From Microbacterium murale (GTDB lineage Bacteria; Actinomycetota; Actinomycetes; Actinomycetales; Microbacteriaceae): DNA of 64,000 bases. Below the pieces are notes generated by a model, which ran no database searches, was not told the origin of the DNA, and worked only from the letters and a program-made list of their open reading frames with translations. The translations under genes were made by a program, and so were the position numbers. Location of the stretch: NCBI RefSeq assembly GCF_030815955.1, contig NZ_JAUSXK010000001.1, forward strand, positions 1,178,001-1,242,000. The letters run 5' to 3'. Shown piece after piece: positions 17,961-25,953 of the stretch; position 1 is the first letter of the stretch; each line of letters opens with the position of its first letter.

Positions 17961-18878
17961 TCAGTGCGTGTATTCCATCAGCTCGAGCCCGAGCACGCGG
18001 AATGCGTCATGCGCGCGGAGCCGATGGGTGATCGACAGGTCATCGAAGCACACGATCATCGCGTACGCGATGCCCGCTCTGGGCCCCGCGAGCACTCCGG
18101 CTTCAGCGCGCACACCGCGTTCGCGGCCCGTCTTGTTGATGAACAGCAGGCCATGGGCGTCGTGGTCGTGCGAGAAGGGATCAAGACCTGTGGATGCCGC
18201 GACCAGGCTCAGATCATGGTTGAGGCTCAGCCACTCCGAGACCTGCGCGCTGACGGCGACGTCCACCGCCGTGGAGTTCACCAGCGCCGAGAACAGCCCG
18301 GCGAGCTCGCGCGTCGTGCCGACCGCGAGATGCGGAGCATCATCCGGTCCTCGCTCATCCCGGAAACGATCGAGCAGCGCGGTCTGCGTGAGTCCGAGCG
18401 TCTCAAGACGCTCGTTCACACGGTCGTCCCGCACGTACGTCAGGAGGGCGTTCACCGCGATCGGATCACCGGCCGTCGCGGCGAGCACGGCGAGGTCTGT
18501 CAGCGGCAGGGCGGGCGCCCGCAGATTGCGCCACATGCCCCCTGTCGTCACAAGATCAGTCGAGGACCGATCGACGATCTCCAGAGGATCCAGCGTTCCC
18601 GCTTCGAACCCTGCGGCGACCTCGATCAGCAGCGGCACCACACCGAGCCCGGCGATCGGCATCGTGACGTGGTCATCCCCGGCGAGCACCTCGGCCCCGC
18701 TGTCGAGGTCGGTGACGTGCACCGACACCTGGGCACCGGCATCCGCCAGCTCTTCGAGCGCACGCAGAGTGGCCACGAACGACCGGCGGCCCACGGCGGC
18801 GCGGCGCGGGAGTCGTCGATGGCTGCGCTGTGATCTGCGCAGCATCGCAGGCGGCGAAGGCTCGGGGGGAGTGCCCAC
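17961..18878 (-). CDS. Class A beta-lactamase-fold protein lacking the catalytic SxxK (probably non-catalytic)
   Basis: 305 aa from a GTG with GGAAGG upstream. An ATG at codon 12 is an alternative. The overall order matches class A serine hydrolases: a domain beginning VSVHVTDLDSGAEV, a helix after the motif-1 position, and KTG (249-251) in FINKTGRERGV. Motif 1 reads PIAGLGVV (74-81), so the positions of catalytic Ser and Lys are Gly and Val. The SDN position reads GDP (137-139). Only KTG survives. The N-terminus is basic with no signal peptide. A binding or regulatory role is more likely than hydrolysis. It is not a decayed gene, since the frame is full length. Confidence 0.75.
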   Translation of the reverse strand: MGTPPEPSPPAMLRRSQRSHRRLPRRAAVGRRSFVATLRALEELADAGAQVSVHVTDLDSGAEVLAGDDHVTMPIAGLGVVPLLIEVAAGFEAGTLDPLEIVDRSSTDLVTTGGMWRNLRAPALPLTDLAVLAATAGDPIAVNALLTYVRDDRVNERLETLGLTQTALLDRFRDERGPDDAPHLAVGTTRELAGLFSALVNSTAVDVAVSAQVSEWLSLNHDLSLVAASTGLDPFSHDHDAHGLLFINKTGRERGVRAEAGVLAGPRAGIAYAMIVCFDDLSITHRLRAHDAFRVLGLELMEYTH

Positions 18879-18885
18879 GCATGTT

Positions 18886-18899
18886 CCTTCCCGGGAAGG
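18886..18899. promoter_or_regulatory. 14-bp perfect palindrome over the ribosome site of the beta-lactamase-like gene
   Basis: CCTTCCCGGGAAGG is self-complementary. On the minus strand its second half is the AAGG part of the ribosome-binding site for the GTG at 18878. It could be an operator, or an RNA dyad affecting translation. No evidence favours either. Confidence 0.4.
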
Positions 18900-18990
18900 T
18901 TTTGGGGGAGGCCGCGGAGGCTTACGCCCCAGCAGTATTGGCTATCGTAACCCCGTCCGACACATGCGTGTCACGACCTGCAGACAAAGA

Positions 18991-20955
18991 TCACCAGATC
19001 GTCACACGCTGTTCTCGGGGAAGGTGCAGCGCGTCCGCTTCTGTCACGTCGAACGCCTCGTAGAAGGCATCGATGTTGCGCACGATCTGGTTGCAGCGGA
19101 ACTCGTTCGGCGAGTGCGGATCGATCGTGAGCAGGCGGATCGTCTCGGCGTCGCGGCTCTTCTGCTGCCACACCTGCGCCCACGACAGCAGCAGCCGCTG
19201 CACACCGGTGAGCCCATCGATCACGGGCGACGGCGAGCCGTCGAGCGACAGTTCGTACGCCTTCAGCGCGATGCCGAGACCACCGAGGTCGCCGATGTTC
19301 TCGCCGATCGTGAGCGCGCCGTTCACATGGTTCCCCTCGCCCAATCCCACCGGGACCAGCGCGTCGTACTGTGCGATCAGAGCCTTCGTCCGCTCCTCGA
19401 AGGCTGAGCGGTCAGCATCCGTCCACCAGTCATCGAGTTTGCCTGAGCCGTCATAGCGACTGCCCTGATCGTCGAATCCATGACCGATCTCGTGACCGAT
19501 CACGGCACCGATGCCGCCGTAGTTGGCCGCGGCGTCTCGAGAGGCATCGAAGAACGGGTACTGCAGGATCGCCGCGGGGAAGACGATCTCATTCATCGAC
19601 GGGTTGTAGTAGGCGTTGACCATCTGCGGCGGCATGTGCCATTCGTTGCGGTCGATGGGCTTTCCGACCTTGTCGACGTTGCGATCGTGCTCGAAGATGT
19701 TCGCGCGTCGCACGTTGCCGAAGATGTCCGCACCGTCGATCTCAAGCGTCGAGTAATCGCGCCACACCTCGGGGTGGCCGATCTTCGGGGTGAACGCGTC
19801 GAGCTTCGCCAGCGCCCGCTCACGGGTCTCCGGGCTCATCCATTCGAGCGTCGTGATGCTCCGTCGGTATGCCTCGATGAGGTTGGCCACGAGCTCGTCC
19901 ATCGCGGCCTTCGCCGTCGGCGGGTAGTGACGTTCCACGTACACCTTGCCGATGGCCTCGCCGAGTGCCCCCTCCGTGACCGAGACGCCGCGCTTCCAGC
20001 GCTCGCGGATCGTGGGGACGCCGGAGATCTCCGTGCCGTAGAACGAGAAGTTCTCCTGCACGATGTCGTCGGTGAGGTACGGAGCGGCAGCATGCACGAC
20101 GTGCGCGCGCAACCATGACTTCCACTCGTCCAGGCGCTCCTCGGTCAGCAGCGAGCCCAGCCCCTCAAGAGCGCTCGGCTGCGAGACGACGGCCTCGGTG
20201 AAGGCATCCGGGTTGGACGGCACGACGCCGTCTCGCCACGGCGCGAGGTCGACGCCGATGAGACTCTGCAGCTCGTCCCATGTCTTGAGGTTGTAAGTGG
20301 CGACGGCGTCGCGGCTGGCGACGTTGTCCCAGTGATGGGAGGCGATCGCCGTCTCGAGTGCGAATGAGCGCTCGGCGTCGCCCGCGGCGTCCGCGATACC
20401 GGCGATCGAGAGCAGACGCGCGAGGTGCGCCCGGTACGCGGTGCGGGTGCCCTCGAAGTTCTCGAGCCGGTAGTAACTCTCGTCCGGCAGCGAGAGTCCG
20501 GACTGCACGAGGATGGGCAGATAGCGCTCGGGGTTTCCCGGATCGCCGTCGACGTAGAGGCCGATCAGATGCGCACGACCGTCGCGTTCGTACTCACCGA
20601 TGGTGGCGAGGAGCGAGGGGATGCTGTCGATCTGATCGATCTCGGCAAGAGTCTCGGCGAGCGGAGTGACGCCGGCGGCGTCGATGCGCTCGGTGTCCAT
20701 GAAGCTCGAGAACATGTCGCCGATCTTGCGCGCGAGCGTGCCGGCCTCTGCGTTCTGCGACTCCTCGATGATCGCGCGAACGTCTTTCTCCGCCTGCTCC
20801 GCGAGCAGGTGAAACGAGCCCCACCTGGCCTTGTCCTCTGGGATCTCAGTGCGCTCGAGCCACGAGCCGTTCACGTACCGGTAGAGGTCGTCCTGCGGAC
20901 GGATCTCGGAGCTGAATTCTTCGGTCGCAAGACCTGTGGGGAGAGCATCAGTCAT
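18991..20955 (-). CDS. M13 family zinc metallopeptidase (neprilysin/PepO-like)
   Basis: 654 aa from the ATG at 20955 (MTDALPTGL), preceded by AGGGTGG. Additional open frame upstream overlaps another gene and is not coding. Peptidase family M13 signs: N-terminal DLYRYVNGSWLERTEIP; NAYYNPSMNEIVFPAAI; the zinc motif HEIGH at residues 488-492 (VIGHEIGHGFDDQG); GENIGDLGG with the third zinc ligand Glu; and the C-terminal CNQIVRNIDAFYEAFDV block. No signal peptide or membrane anchor, so it is an intracellular oligopeptidase. It is the first gene of its unit, 112 bp from the next one downstream. Confidence 0.94.
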   Translation of the reverse strand: MTDALPTGLATEEFSSEIRPQDDLYRYVNGSWLERTEIPEDKARWGSFHLLAEQAEKDVRAIIEESQNAEAGTLARKIGDMFSSFMDTERIDAAGVTPLAETLAEIDQIDSIPSLLATIGEYERDGRAHLIGLYVDGDPGNPERYLPILVQSGLSLPDESYYRLENFEGTRTAYRAHLARLLSIAGIADAAGDAERSFALETAIASHHWDNVASRDAVATYNLKTWDELQSLIGVDLAPWRDGVVPSNPDAFTEAVVSQPSALEGLGSLLTEERLDEWKSWLRAHVVHAAAPYLTDDIVQENFSFYGTEISGVPTIRERWKRGVSVTEGALGEAIGKVYVERHYPPTAKAAMDELVANLIEAYRRSITTLEWMSPETRERALAKLDAFTPKIGHPEVWRDYSTLEIDGADIFGNVRRANIFEHDRNVDKVGKPIDRNEWHMPPQMVNAYYNPSMNEIVFPAAILQYPFFDASRDAAANYGGIGAVIGHEIGHGFDDQGSRYDGSGKLDDWWTDADRSAFEERTKALIAQYDALVPVGLGEGNHVNGALTIGENIGDLGGLGIALKAYELSLDGSPSPVIDGLTGVQRLLLSWAQVWQQKSRDAETIRLLTIDPHSPNEFRCNQIVRNIDAFYEAFDVTEADALHLPREQRVTIW

Positions 20956-21067
20956 GATGTCCACCCTAAACGCGGTCTCGGACACGCGAGCCGTTCGGAT
21001 GGGATCGTCTGCGGTGGGATCGCGCGCGAGAATCGTGCGAGAACACTTTCCGGGTCTCGACGGCGTT

Positions 21068-21628
21068 CTAACCCCGGTTCTCCTTCCTCCGTCGACCGAA
21101 CAGGCGACGAGTGGGTTCCGGTGCCGCGACCGGCGCGGGGCGCGCAGCACGACGCTCGCGCCAGGCCTCGATCTCGGCATCCACATCCCGTGTGCGGGTG
21201 ACGACCGGCGGACCGCCCTGCAGCTGGCGCCGGGCGGAGATGACGCGGCTGTTGAAGTCCTCCAGCACGTCGCGCACATCGCCCTCACGTGCGAGTCGGT
21301 CGAGGTCGGCGTCGAGTCCGCGGTCTTCCACCCGCAGCAGCAGCGCAGGCGGCCCGAGGCCGGAGAGGTTCTCGGTCTCGATCTTGCGACGGATCCACCA
21401 GTCGGGGTCATGGTGCGTGCCGAGTCCTTCGATCGGTCTGCCGGCACCGGGCAGATCGTCGAACTCGCCACGGCGGATCGCCAGCTGGATCGCGGTCTCG
21501 ACGAACTCGTGCTGGTTCTCGGCGGTGAGCTGCATCGGGGGCGCTTCCGCCTCGGCGTCCGGCCCGTCATCCTGCTCGTCGCCCTGCCGCGCCCGGTATC
21601 GGGCTGCTGCGTCTCGAGGATCAGTCAT
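21068..21628 (-). CDS. DUF1992 (DnaJ-homologue subfamily C member 28-like) protein
   Basis: 186 aa. The conserved core is present: VETAIQLAIRRGEFDDLPGAGRPIEGLGTHHDPDWWIRRKI, then EDFNSRVISARRQLQ. An acidic N-terminal tail (residues about 15-32) and a basic C-terminus (RRLFGRRRKENRG) flank it. The family is widespread, lacks a J-domain in bacteria, and has no established function. It is divergent from the MATE exporter, with a long hairpin between the two starts. Confidence 0.82.
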   Translation of the reverse strand: MTDPRDAAARYRARQGDEQDDGPDAEAEAPPMQLTAENQHEFVETAIQLAIRRGEFDDLPGAGRPIEGLGTHHDPDWWIRRKIETENLSGLGPPALLLRVEDRGLDADLDRLAREGDVRDVLEDFNSRVISARRQLQGGPPVVTRTRDVDAEIEAWRERRAARPAPVAAPEPTRRLFGRRRKENRG

Positions 21629-21678
21629 CGTCCACCTCCGGATGCCGGTTCCTTCAGCCTACGACGGCGGCGCACAGC

Positions 21679-21738
21679 GTTGAAAGGAGCTTTTCGCCGG
21701 TTATCCCGGCTCATAACCGACGAAAAGCTCCTTTCAAC
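21679..21738. repeat. Long stem-loop between divergent gene starts
   Basis: Two 26-base arms (21679-21704 and 21713-21738) are complementary at 25 of 26 positions and separated by 8 bases. The outer arm begins GTTGAAAGGAGC and the inner part is AT-richer than the surroundings. It looks like a bidirectional terminator but lies upstream of both flanking genes (DUF1992 to the left, MATE to the right). Possible roles are an insulator, an operator or a decayed repeat. GGCGGCAGAC-type short repeats follow it. Confidence 0.7.
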
Positions 21739-21811
21739 GGCGGCAGACGGCGGCAGCAGACGTCACGCTGGCGCGGGCGCCGGGCCTGCCGGCACGGCAT
21801 AGGCTCGAACG

Positions 21812-23134
21812 GTGACCGCACGCCAGACCCTCAACCGAGAGATCCTGCGCCTCGCCGTCCCCGCTCTCGGCGCGCTGGTCGCAGAGCCGGCGTTCCTCAT
21901 GGTGGATGCTGCGCTCGTCGGCCACCTCGGCGTCACACCGCTCGCCGGCCTCGGCATCGCCAGTGCCGTGCTGCAGACGATCGTCGGCCTGATGGTCTTC
22001 CTCGCCTATTCGACGACGCCGGCGGTCGCGAGACGTTTCGGCGCGGGCGACAAGCAGGATGCCGTGAGCGTCGGCATCGACGGCATGTGGCTGGCGCTGG
22101 GACTCGGAGCAATCCTCGCCGTCGCGGGCGCCCTCTCGTCACCGTGGTTGGTCTCGCTGTTCGGGGCATCGGCCGAAGTCGCCGAGCAGGCGGACATCTA
22201 CCTGTCCATCTCGATGTGGGGCCTTCCCGCCATGCTGATCGTGTTCGCGGCGACGGGGCTGCTGCGCGGCATGCAGGACACCATGACCCCGCTGTGGATC
22301 GCGGGAGCGGGATTCGGCGCGAACGCGCTGTTGAACTGGCTGTTCATCTACGGCTTCGGCTGGGGCATCGCCGGCTCGGCCGCAGGCACCGTCGTCGCGC
22401 AGTGGAGCATGGTCGCCGCCTACGTGCTCATCATCGGCCGCCTCGCACGACGGCACTCGGCATCCGTCCGACCACAGCGTGACGGCGTCCGGGGCTCGGC
22501 GCGCTCTGGCGGTTGGCTGTTCCTTCGCACCGTGAGCCTGCGCGTCGCTCTGCTCATCACCGTCGGCATCGCCACCGGCATCGGCACCACCGAACTCGCC
22601 GGCTGGCAGGTGGTCTTCACCATCTTCTCCGCTGCGGCGTTCGCGCTCGATGCGCTCGCGATCGCTGCGCAGGCGCTGATCGGCAAGGGACTCGGCGCCG
22701 GCGACATCCCCGGTGTGCGGCAGGTGCTCGCGCGCACTGTCGCGTGGGGCGCATGGTTCGGCGTGATCGTCGGCGGGCTGATCGCGGCGCTGTCCGGCGT
22801 GATCGGGCTCGCTTTCACCGGCGACCCGGCCATCGCGGCTCTCATCCAACCGGCGCTGATCGTGCTCGCCGTGGCGCAGCCGATCGCAGGGATCGTGTTC
22901 GTGCTCGACGGCGTGCTGATGGGATCCGGCGACGTGCGGTACCTGGCGATCGCCGGAGGACTCAACCTCGTGCCCTTCCTGCCCGCATTGTGGATCATCA
23001 CGCTCGTCGGCGTCGACGGCACCGCCGGGGTGACCTGGCTGGCCGTGGCGTTCTTCGGCGTCTACATGCTCGCCCGCTTCGCGACGCTGGGCTGGCGGGT
23101 GAAGACCGGCGGATGGTTGAACGCGGCGGTGTGA
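21812..23134 (+). CDS. MATE-family (DinF-like) multidrug/toxin efflux transporter
   Basis: 440 aa, GTG start. It has twelve hydrophobic segments in two similar halves. The first half has LRLAVPALGALVAEPAFLMVDAALVGHLG, the typical MATE N-terminal helix pair, and GLLRGMQDTMTPLWI between helices. The second half repeats the pattern around ALDALAIAAQALIGKGLGAG. It exports cationic compounds with Na+ or H+ counter-flow. The substrate is unknown. The nearest match in layout is the DinF branch. It is followed 34 bp later by a soluble protein gene on the same strand. Confidence 0.92.
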   Translation: MTARQTLNREILRLAVPALGALVAEPAFLMVDAALVGHLGVTPLAGLGIASAVLQTIVGLMVFLAYSTTPAVARRFGAGDKQDAVSVGIDGMWLALGLGAILAVAGALSSPWLVSLFGASAEVAEQADIYLSISMWGLPAMLIVFAATGLLRGMQDTMTPLWIAGAGFGANALLNWLFIYGFGWGIAGSAAGTVVAQWSMVAAYVLIIGRLARRHSASVRPQRDGVRGSARSGGWLFLRTVSLRVALLITVGIATGIGTTELAGWQVVFTIFSAAAFALDALAIAAQALIGKGLGAGDIPGVRQVLARTVAWGAWFGVIVGGLIAALSGVIGLAFTGDPAIAALIQPALIVLAVAQPIAGIVFVLDGVLMGSGDVRYLAIAGGLNLVPFLPALWIITLVGVDGTAGVTWLAVAFFGVYMLARFATLGWRVKTGGWLNAAV

Positions 23135-23168
23135 CCGACAGTCACACCCGGTGCGCCAGGATGGTCGT

Positions 23169-24080
23169 ATGACGACAGCGTGGCCCGGCGACAGCGCGAC
23201 AGTCGTGCGCTGGGTGCGGTCGACCCTCCGGCATACCGCAGGGGACTCGGGTGAGATCGATCTGAAGGGTCTTGAAGACATCGAGGTCACGGCGGACGTC
23301 ACCGGCAACGACCTCGATCACCTCACCATCGATGCCACCGGCACGAAGCTCACGCTCGACTGGAACGCACCACCGATGCCGGCCGGTCCCGCCACGGATG
23401 CGCCCGCCCGGCTCGACCCCGTCACCGACCACGCGACCGAATCGGAGATCATCCTCCGCGAGCCCGGCATCGTGAAGAACTTCCGATTCTCCGCCCGACC
23501 GATGCGGATCGAGCGGAGCGCGCTCACTGTCGACGTGCAGGCGTTCGACATCCCGGTCCTCTGGCTGACCGCCGCCGAGCCCGCCGAACCAGGTGTTCCG
23601 GAAAGCGCTCATACGATCGTCCCGGACGATGACCTCGACGGACTGCGCGGCACCTTCCACGTTTCCATCGCCACCAAAGACCTCGTCCCGCTGATCGCTT
23701 CCGTGGCGCGGCCGATGCTGCGGGGCAACGGCATTCACCTGGGCCGACTGCGCCTCGAGATCGCACGGGACGGCAGCGACGGCATCCGTGTCGCGGCTTA
23801 CGCCGGTGTCCGCTGGAAGCTGGTCATGGCGTCGGCGCGAGCCGAGGCGCGGATCGACGTGACGAGGGATGCCGTCATCACGGTCCGCGACCTCACACTC
23901 GGCAGCCGCAACCTGTTGGTGAAGGCCGCTCTGCTGTTCGCACGCAAGCACGTGCGCGGGATGGTAGGCCGCCAGGTCGACCTCAACGAGATGATCGCCG
24001 AGGAAGGTACGAACCTGCGTCTCCACGACGTGTGTGTCGGCACGGGCGATCGGCTCAGCGTCGAGGGACGGTTCGACTGA
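23169..24080 (+). CDS. Hypothetical protein (303 aa), possibly DUF2993/LmeA-like
   Basis: ATG at 23169 with AGGATGG in front. It is soluble, with no signal peptide or membrane helix. Alternating beta-type segments (IEVTADVTGNDLDHLTIDATG; ARIDVTRDAVITVRDLTLG) ending with VRGMVGRQVDLNEMI recall the bacterial lipid-binding DUF2993 fold. That resemblance is weak and I would not name a function. The gene overlaps the convergent membrane-protein gene by 26 bp at the 3' ends. Confidence 0.6.
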   Translation: MTTAWPGDSATVVRWVRSTLRHTAGDSGEIDLKGLEDIEVTADVTGNDLDHLTIDATGTKLTLDWNAPPMPAGPATDAPARLDPVTDHATESEIILREPGIVKNFRFSARPMRIERSALTVDVQAFDIPVLWLTAAEPAEPGVPESAHTIVPDDDLDGLRGTFHVSIATKDLVPLIASVARPMLRGNGIHLGRLRLEIARDGSDGIRVAAYAGVRWKLVMASARAEARIDVTRDAVITVRDLTLGSRNLLVKAALLFARKHVRGMVGRQVDLNEMIAEEGTNLRLHDVCVGTGDRLSVEGRFD

Positions 24081-25197
24081 ACGGCTGAGGCTCCTGCTGC
24101 ACGACGGGCGCGGCGTCCGAGCGACGAGCCATCGCATACCCCCAGGTCGCCAGGGCGAGCAGCGGCCCCCACAGCCAGAACGGGAATGCGAGCAGGAACT
24201 CGAGAAGCTGTCCGATGCTCCCGTCGCCCAGCGTGCCCTCGAGAACGGACAGCATCATGTCGACGCCGCCGACCGTGAACAGCGCCGCAACTATGGAAGC
24301 CGGCACCACGGCGAGTGCGATCGGTACCGGGCGTCCGCCCAGACCTGCCATCCATCGCGGAAAACGACGACCCCACGGCCGGATGAGACCGAGCGTCAGC
24401 AGTCCACCGGCCAGCATCGCCGCGCCGAGGCTCAGCCCGGTGAACAGCGCGCCTGGAAGCTCCGCGAGATCGACAGCATTCGGGGACAGCAACGGCCACG
24501 GCGTCAACCACGATGCGCGAGCGATCGAGTACGGCAGGGCGCAACATGCGGCGACGACGGTGATCGCGGTGCGATGGCGCAGCACCCAGATGGCGAAGGG
24601 GCCTCGACGAGGGTTCCCGCTCACCGCCAACCGCGCAATGAGGCCGACGGCCGCGATCAGATGCGCGGCGGCGTAGAGAACTCCGGGGAGCCGTTCGACG
24701 AATGCCGGACCGAACCTGCCCACGACCTCTGCGCTCTGCAGACCGACGACTGCCCAGGTGGCGATGGCGGCGACCGCGGCGACTGCGGCCATACCCCACC
24801 ATGGATGCCGTCGCACAAGCAGGACGACCATCACGACGACGCCGACGATGACGACCGCCGCGAAGGAATACCCGGCGATCGGGATCAGCCCTCCTGGAGT
24901 CAGCAGGATCATGGCGACGATCACGACGACGGTCGCGATCCGTAGGAGCGCGGATGATCGAGCGGCACGCGCAGCGGCATGCCCGAGCAGGCCCACGGCG
25001 ATGCCGGCAAGGCCGACAGCGAGACCGACCGCCGCGTCGACAGCTTCGGGCAGCACGCGCCCGGCGAGTCCAGGGGCGACGTCCGCCATCCAGTCCAGCG
25101 ATCCGGGGGCGAGGAGGCGGATGCCGCCGACGATGGCCAGCACCGCGGAGCAGAGCACGACGACGAACGTCAGGAGGGATTGGAATCGTGAGTTCAT
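24055..25197 (-). CDS. Polytopic membrane protein, probable target of the adjacent two-component system
   Basis: About 380 aa. The start was placed at the ATG at 25197, ahead of the first membrane helix (LLTFVVVLCSAVLAIVGGI). Roughly nine to ten hydrophobic segments follow with a basic cytoplasmic tail (MARRSDAAPVVQQEPQPF). No transporter or enzyme motif is recognised. It is immediately downstream of the NarL-type regulator on the same strand (about 100 bp gap), and a TCACCC-N4-GGGTGA palindrome, also found before the kinase gene, lies 58-73 bp before its start. That makes it the best candidate for the output of the two-component system. Confidence 0.7.
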   Translation of the reverse strand: MNSRFQSLLTFVVVLCSAVLAIVGGIRLLAPGSLDWMADVAPGLAGRVLPEAVDAAVGLAVGLAGIAVGLLGHAAARAARSSALLRIATVVVIVAMILLTPGGLIPIAGYSFAAVVIVGVVVMVVLLVRRHPWWGMAAVAAVAAIATWAVVGLQSAEVVGRFGPAFVERLPGVLYAAAHLIAAVGLIARLAVSGNPRRGPFAIWVLRHRTAITVVAACCALPYSIARASWLTPWPLLSPNAVDLAELPGALFTGLSLGAAMLAGGLLTLGLIRPWGRRFPRWMAGLGGRPVPIALAVVPASIVAALFTVGGVDMMLSVLEGTLGDGSIGQLLEFLLAFPFWLWGPLLALATWGYAMARRSDAAPVVQQEPQPFSRTVPRR

Positions 25198-25254
25198 GAC
25201 TTCACGGTATGAATCCGACCAGCTCGCAGGCATCGCCCCGAGCGGTGATCTTGG

Positions 25255-25270
25255 TCACCCGCGCGGGTGA
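25255..25270 (-). promoter_or_regulatory. TCACCC-N4-GGGTGA palindrome, copy 1 (upstream of the membrane-protein gene)
   Basis: TCACCCGCGCGGGTGA, perfectly self-complementary over 16 bp. It lies between the response-regulator stop and the start of the membrane-protein gene. The same half-sites occur at 27203-27218 before the kinase gene. NarL/LuxR-type regulators bind inverted repeats of this size, so it is the predicted operator of the regulator encoded at 25297-25953. Confidence 0.65.
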
Positions 25271-25296
25271 GGCGCTGCGACCCCGACCGTTCAGCC

Positions 25297-25953
25297 TCAC
25301 GCGCGCGGGCGCAGGATTCCGTGCTCGTAGGCCCAGATGACGACGTGGATGCGGTCGGGCAGACCGAGCTTGGCGAGAACCGCCTTCACATGCGTCTTGA
25401 CGGTGTTCTCGGAGAGGAAGAGACGGCGGGCGATGTCGTCGTTGGATGCTCCGGTCGCCAGCACTCGTGCGATCTCCTGCTCGCGCGGACTGAGGACGGC
25501 CAGCGCGTCGGTCGAATCCGTCTCCGGGGCGCCTTCCCGCACGAATCCGAGCAGGGCTCGGGTCGCGCTCGGCGACATCACTGCCTCCCCGGCACCGACC
25601 GCGACGACCGCATCCGCGAGCGCCTCGGGCGTCGCATCCTTCGTGAGGAATCCGCTGGCGCCCTCACGCACCGCGGCGTACACGTACTCGTCGAGATCGA
25701 ACGTCGTGAGCACCAGCACCCGCGCCTGCGGCCGCAGCCGCAGCACCTCCCTGGTCGCCGCGATGCCATCCGTCCCCGGCATCCGGATGTCCATCAGCAC
25801 GACGTCGACGGTGTGCGCACGGACGAACTCGATCGCGGCGTCACCCGAATCGACGGACGCCGTGATCTCCAACCGCGGGTCACGCGCGAGCAGCGCGGCG
25901 ATGGCCTCGCGGAACAGGGCCTGGTCATCGGCGATCAGTACTCGGACGCTCAT
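25297..25953 (-). CDS. Two-component response regulator, NarL/FixJ family
   Basis: 218 aa. The ATG at 25953 overlaps the kinase stop codon (ATGA). Receiver domain: acidic pair in VLIADDQALFREAI, phospho-acceptor Asp in VVLMDIRMPGTDG (about residue 54), Thr in VLVLTTFD, Lys in GFLTKDATPE. C-terminal LuxR-type helix-turn-helix: LSPREQEIARVLATGASNDDIARRLFLSENTVKTHVKAVLAKLGL. It pairs with the kinase encoded just upstream. The matching palindromes upstream of both the kinase and the membrane-protein gene suggest autoregulation plus one dedicated target. Confidence 0.93.
   Translation of the reverse strand: MSVRVLIADDQALFREAIAALLARDPRLEITASVDSGDAAIEFVRAHTVDVVLMDIRMPGTDGIAATREVLRLRPQARVLVLTTFDLDEYVYAAVREGASGFLTKDATPEALADAVVAVGAGEAVMSPSATRALLGFVREGAPETDSTDALAVLSPREQEIARVLATGASNDDIARRLFLSENTVKTHVKAVLAKLGLPDRIHVVIWAYEHGILRPRA

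Noticed and set aside
18891..18990. Possible riboswitch upstream of the degenerate serine hydrolase
   Set aside because: I could not match the conserved core of any riboswitch class I know; the stretch contains only the palindrome and GC-rich runs.
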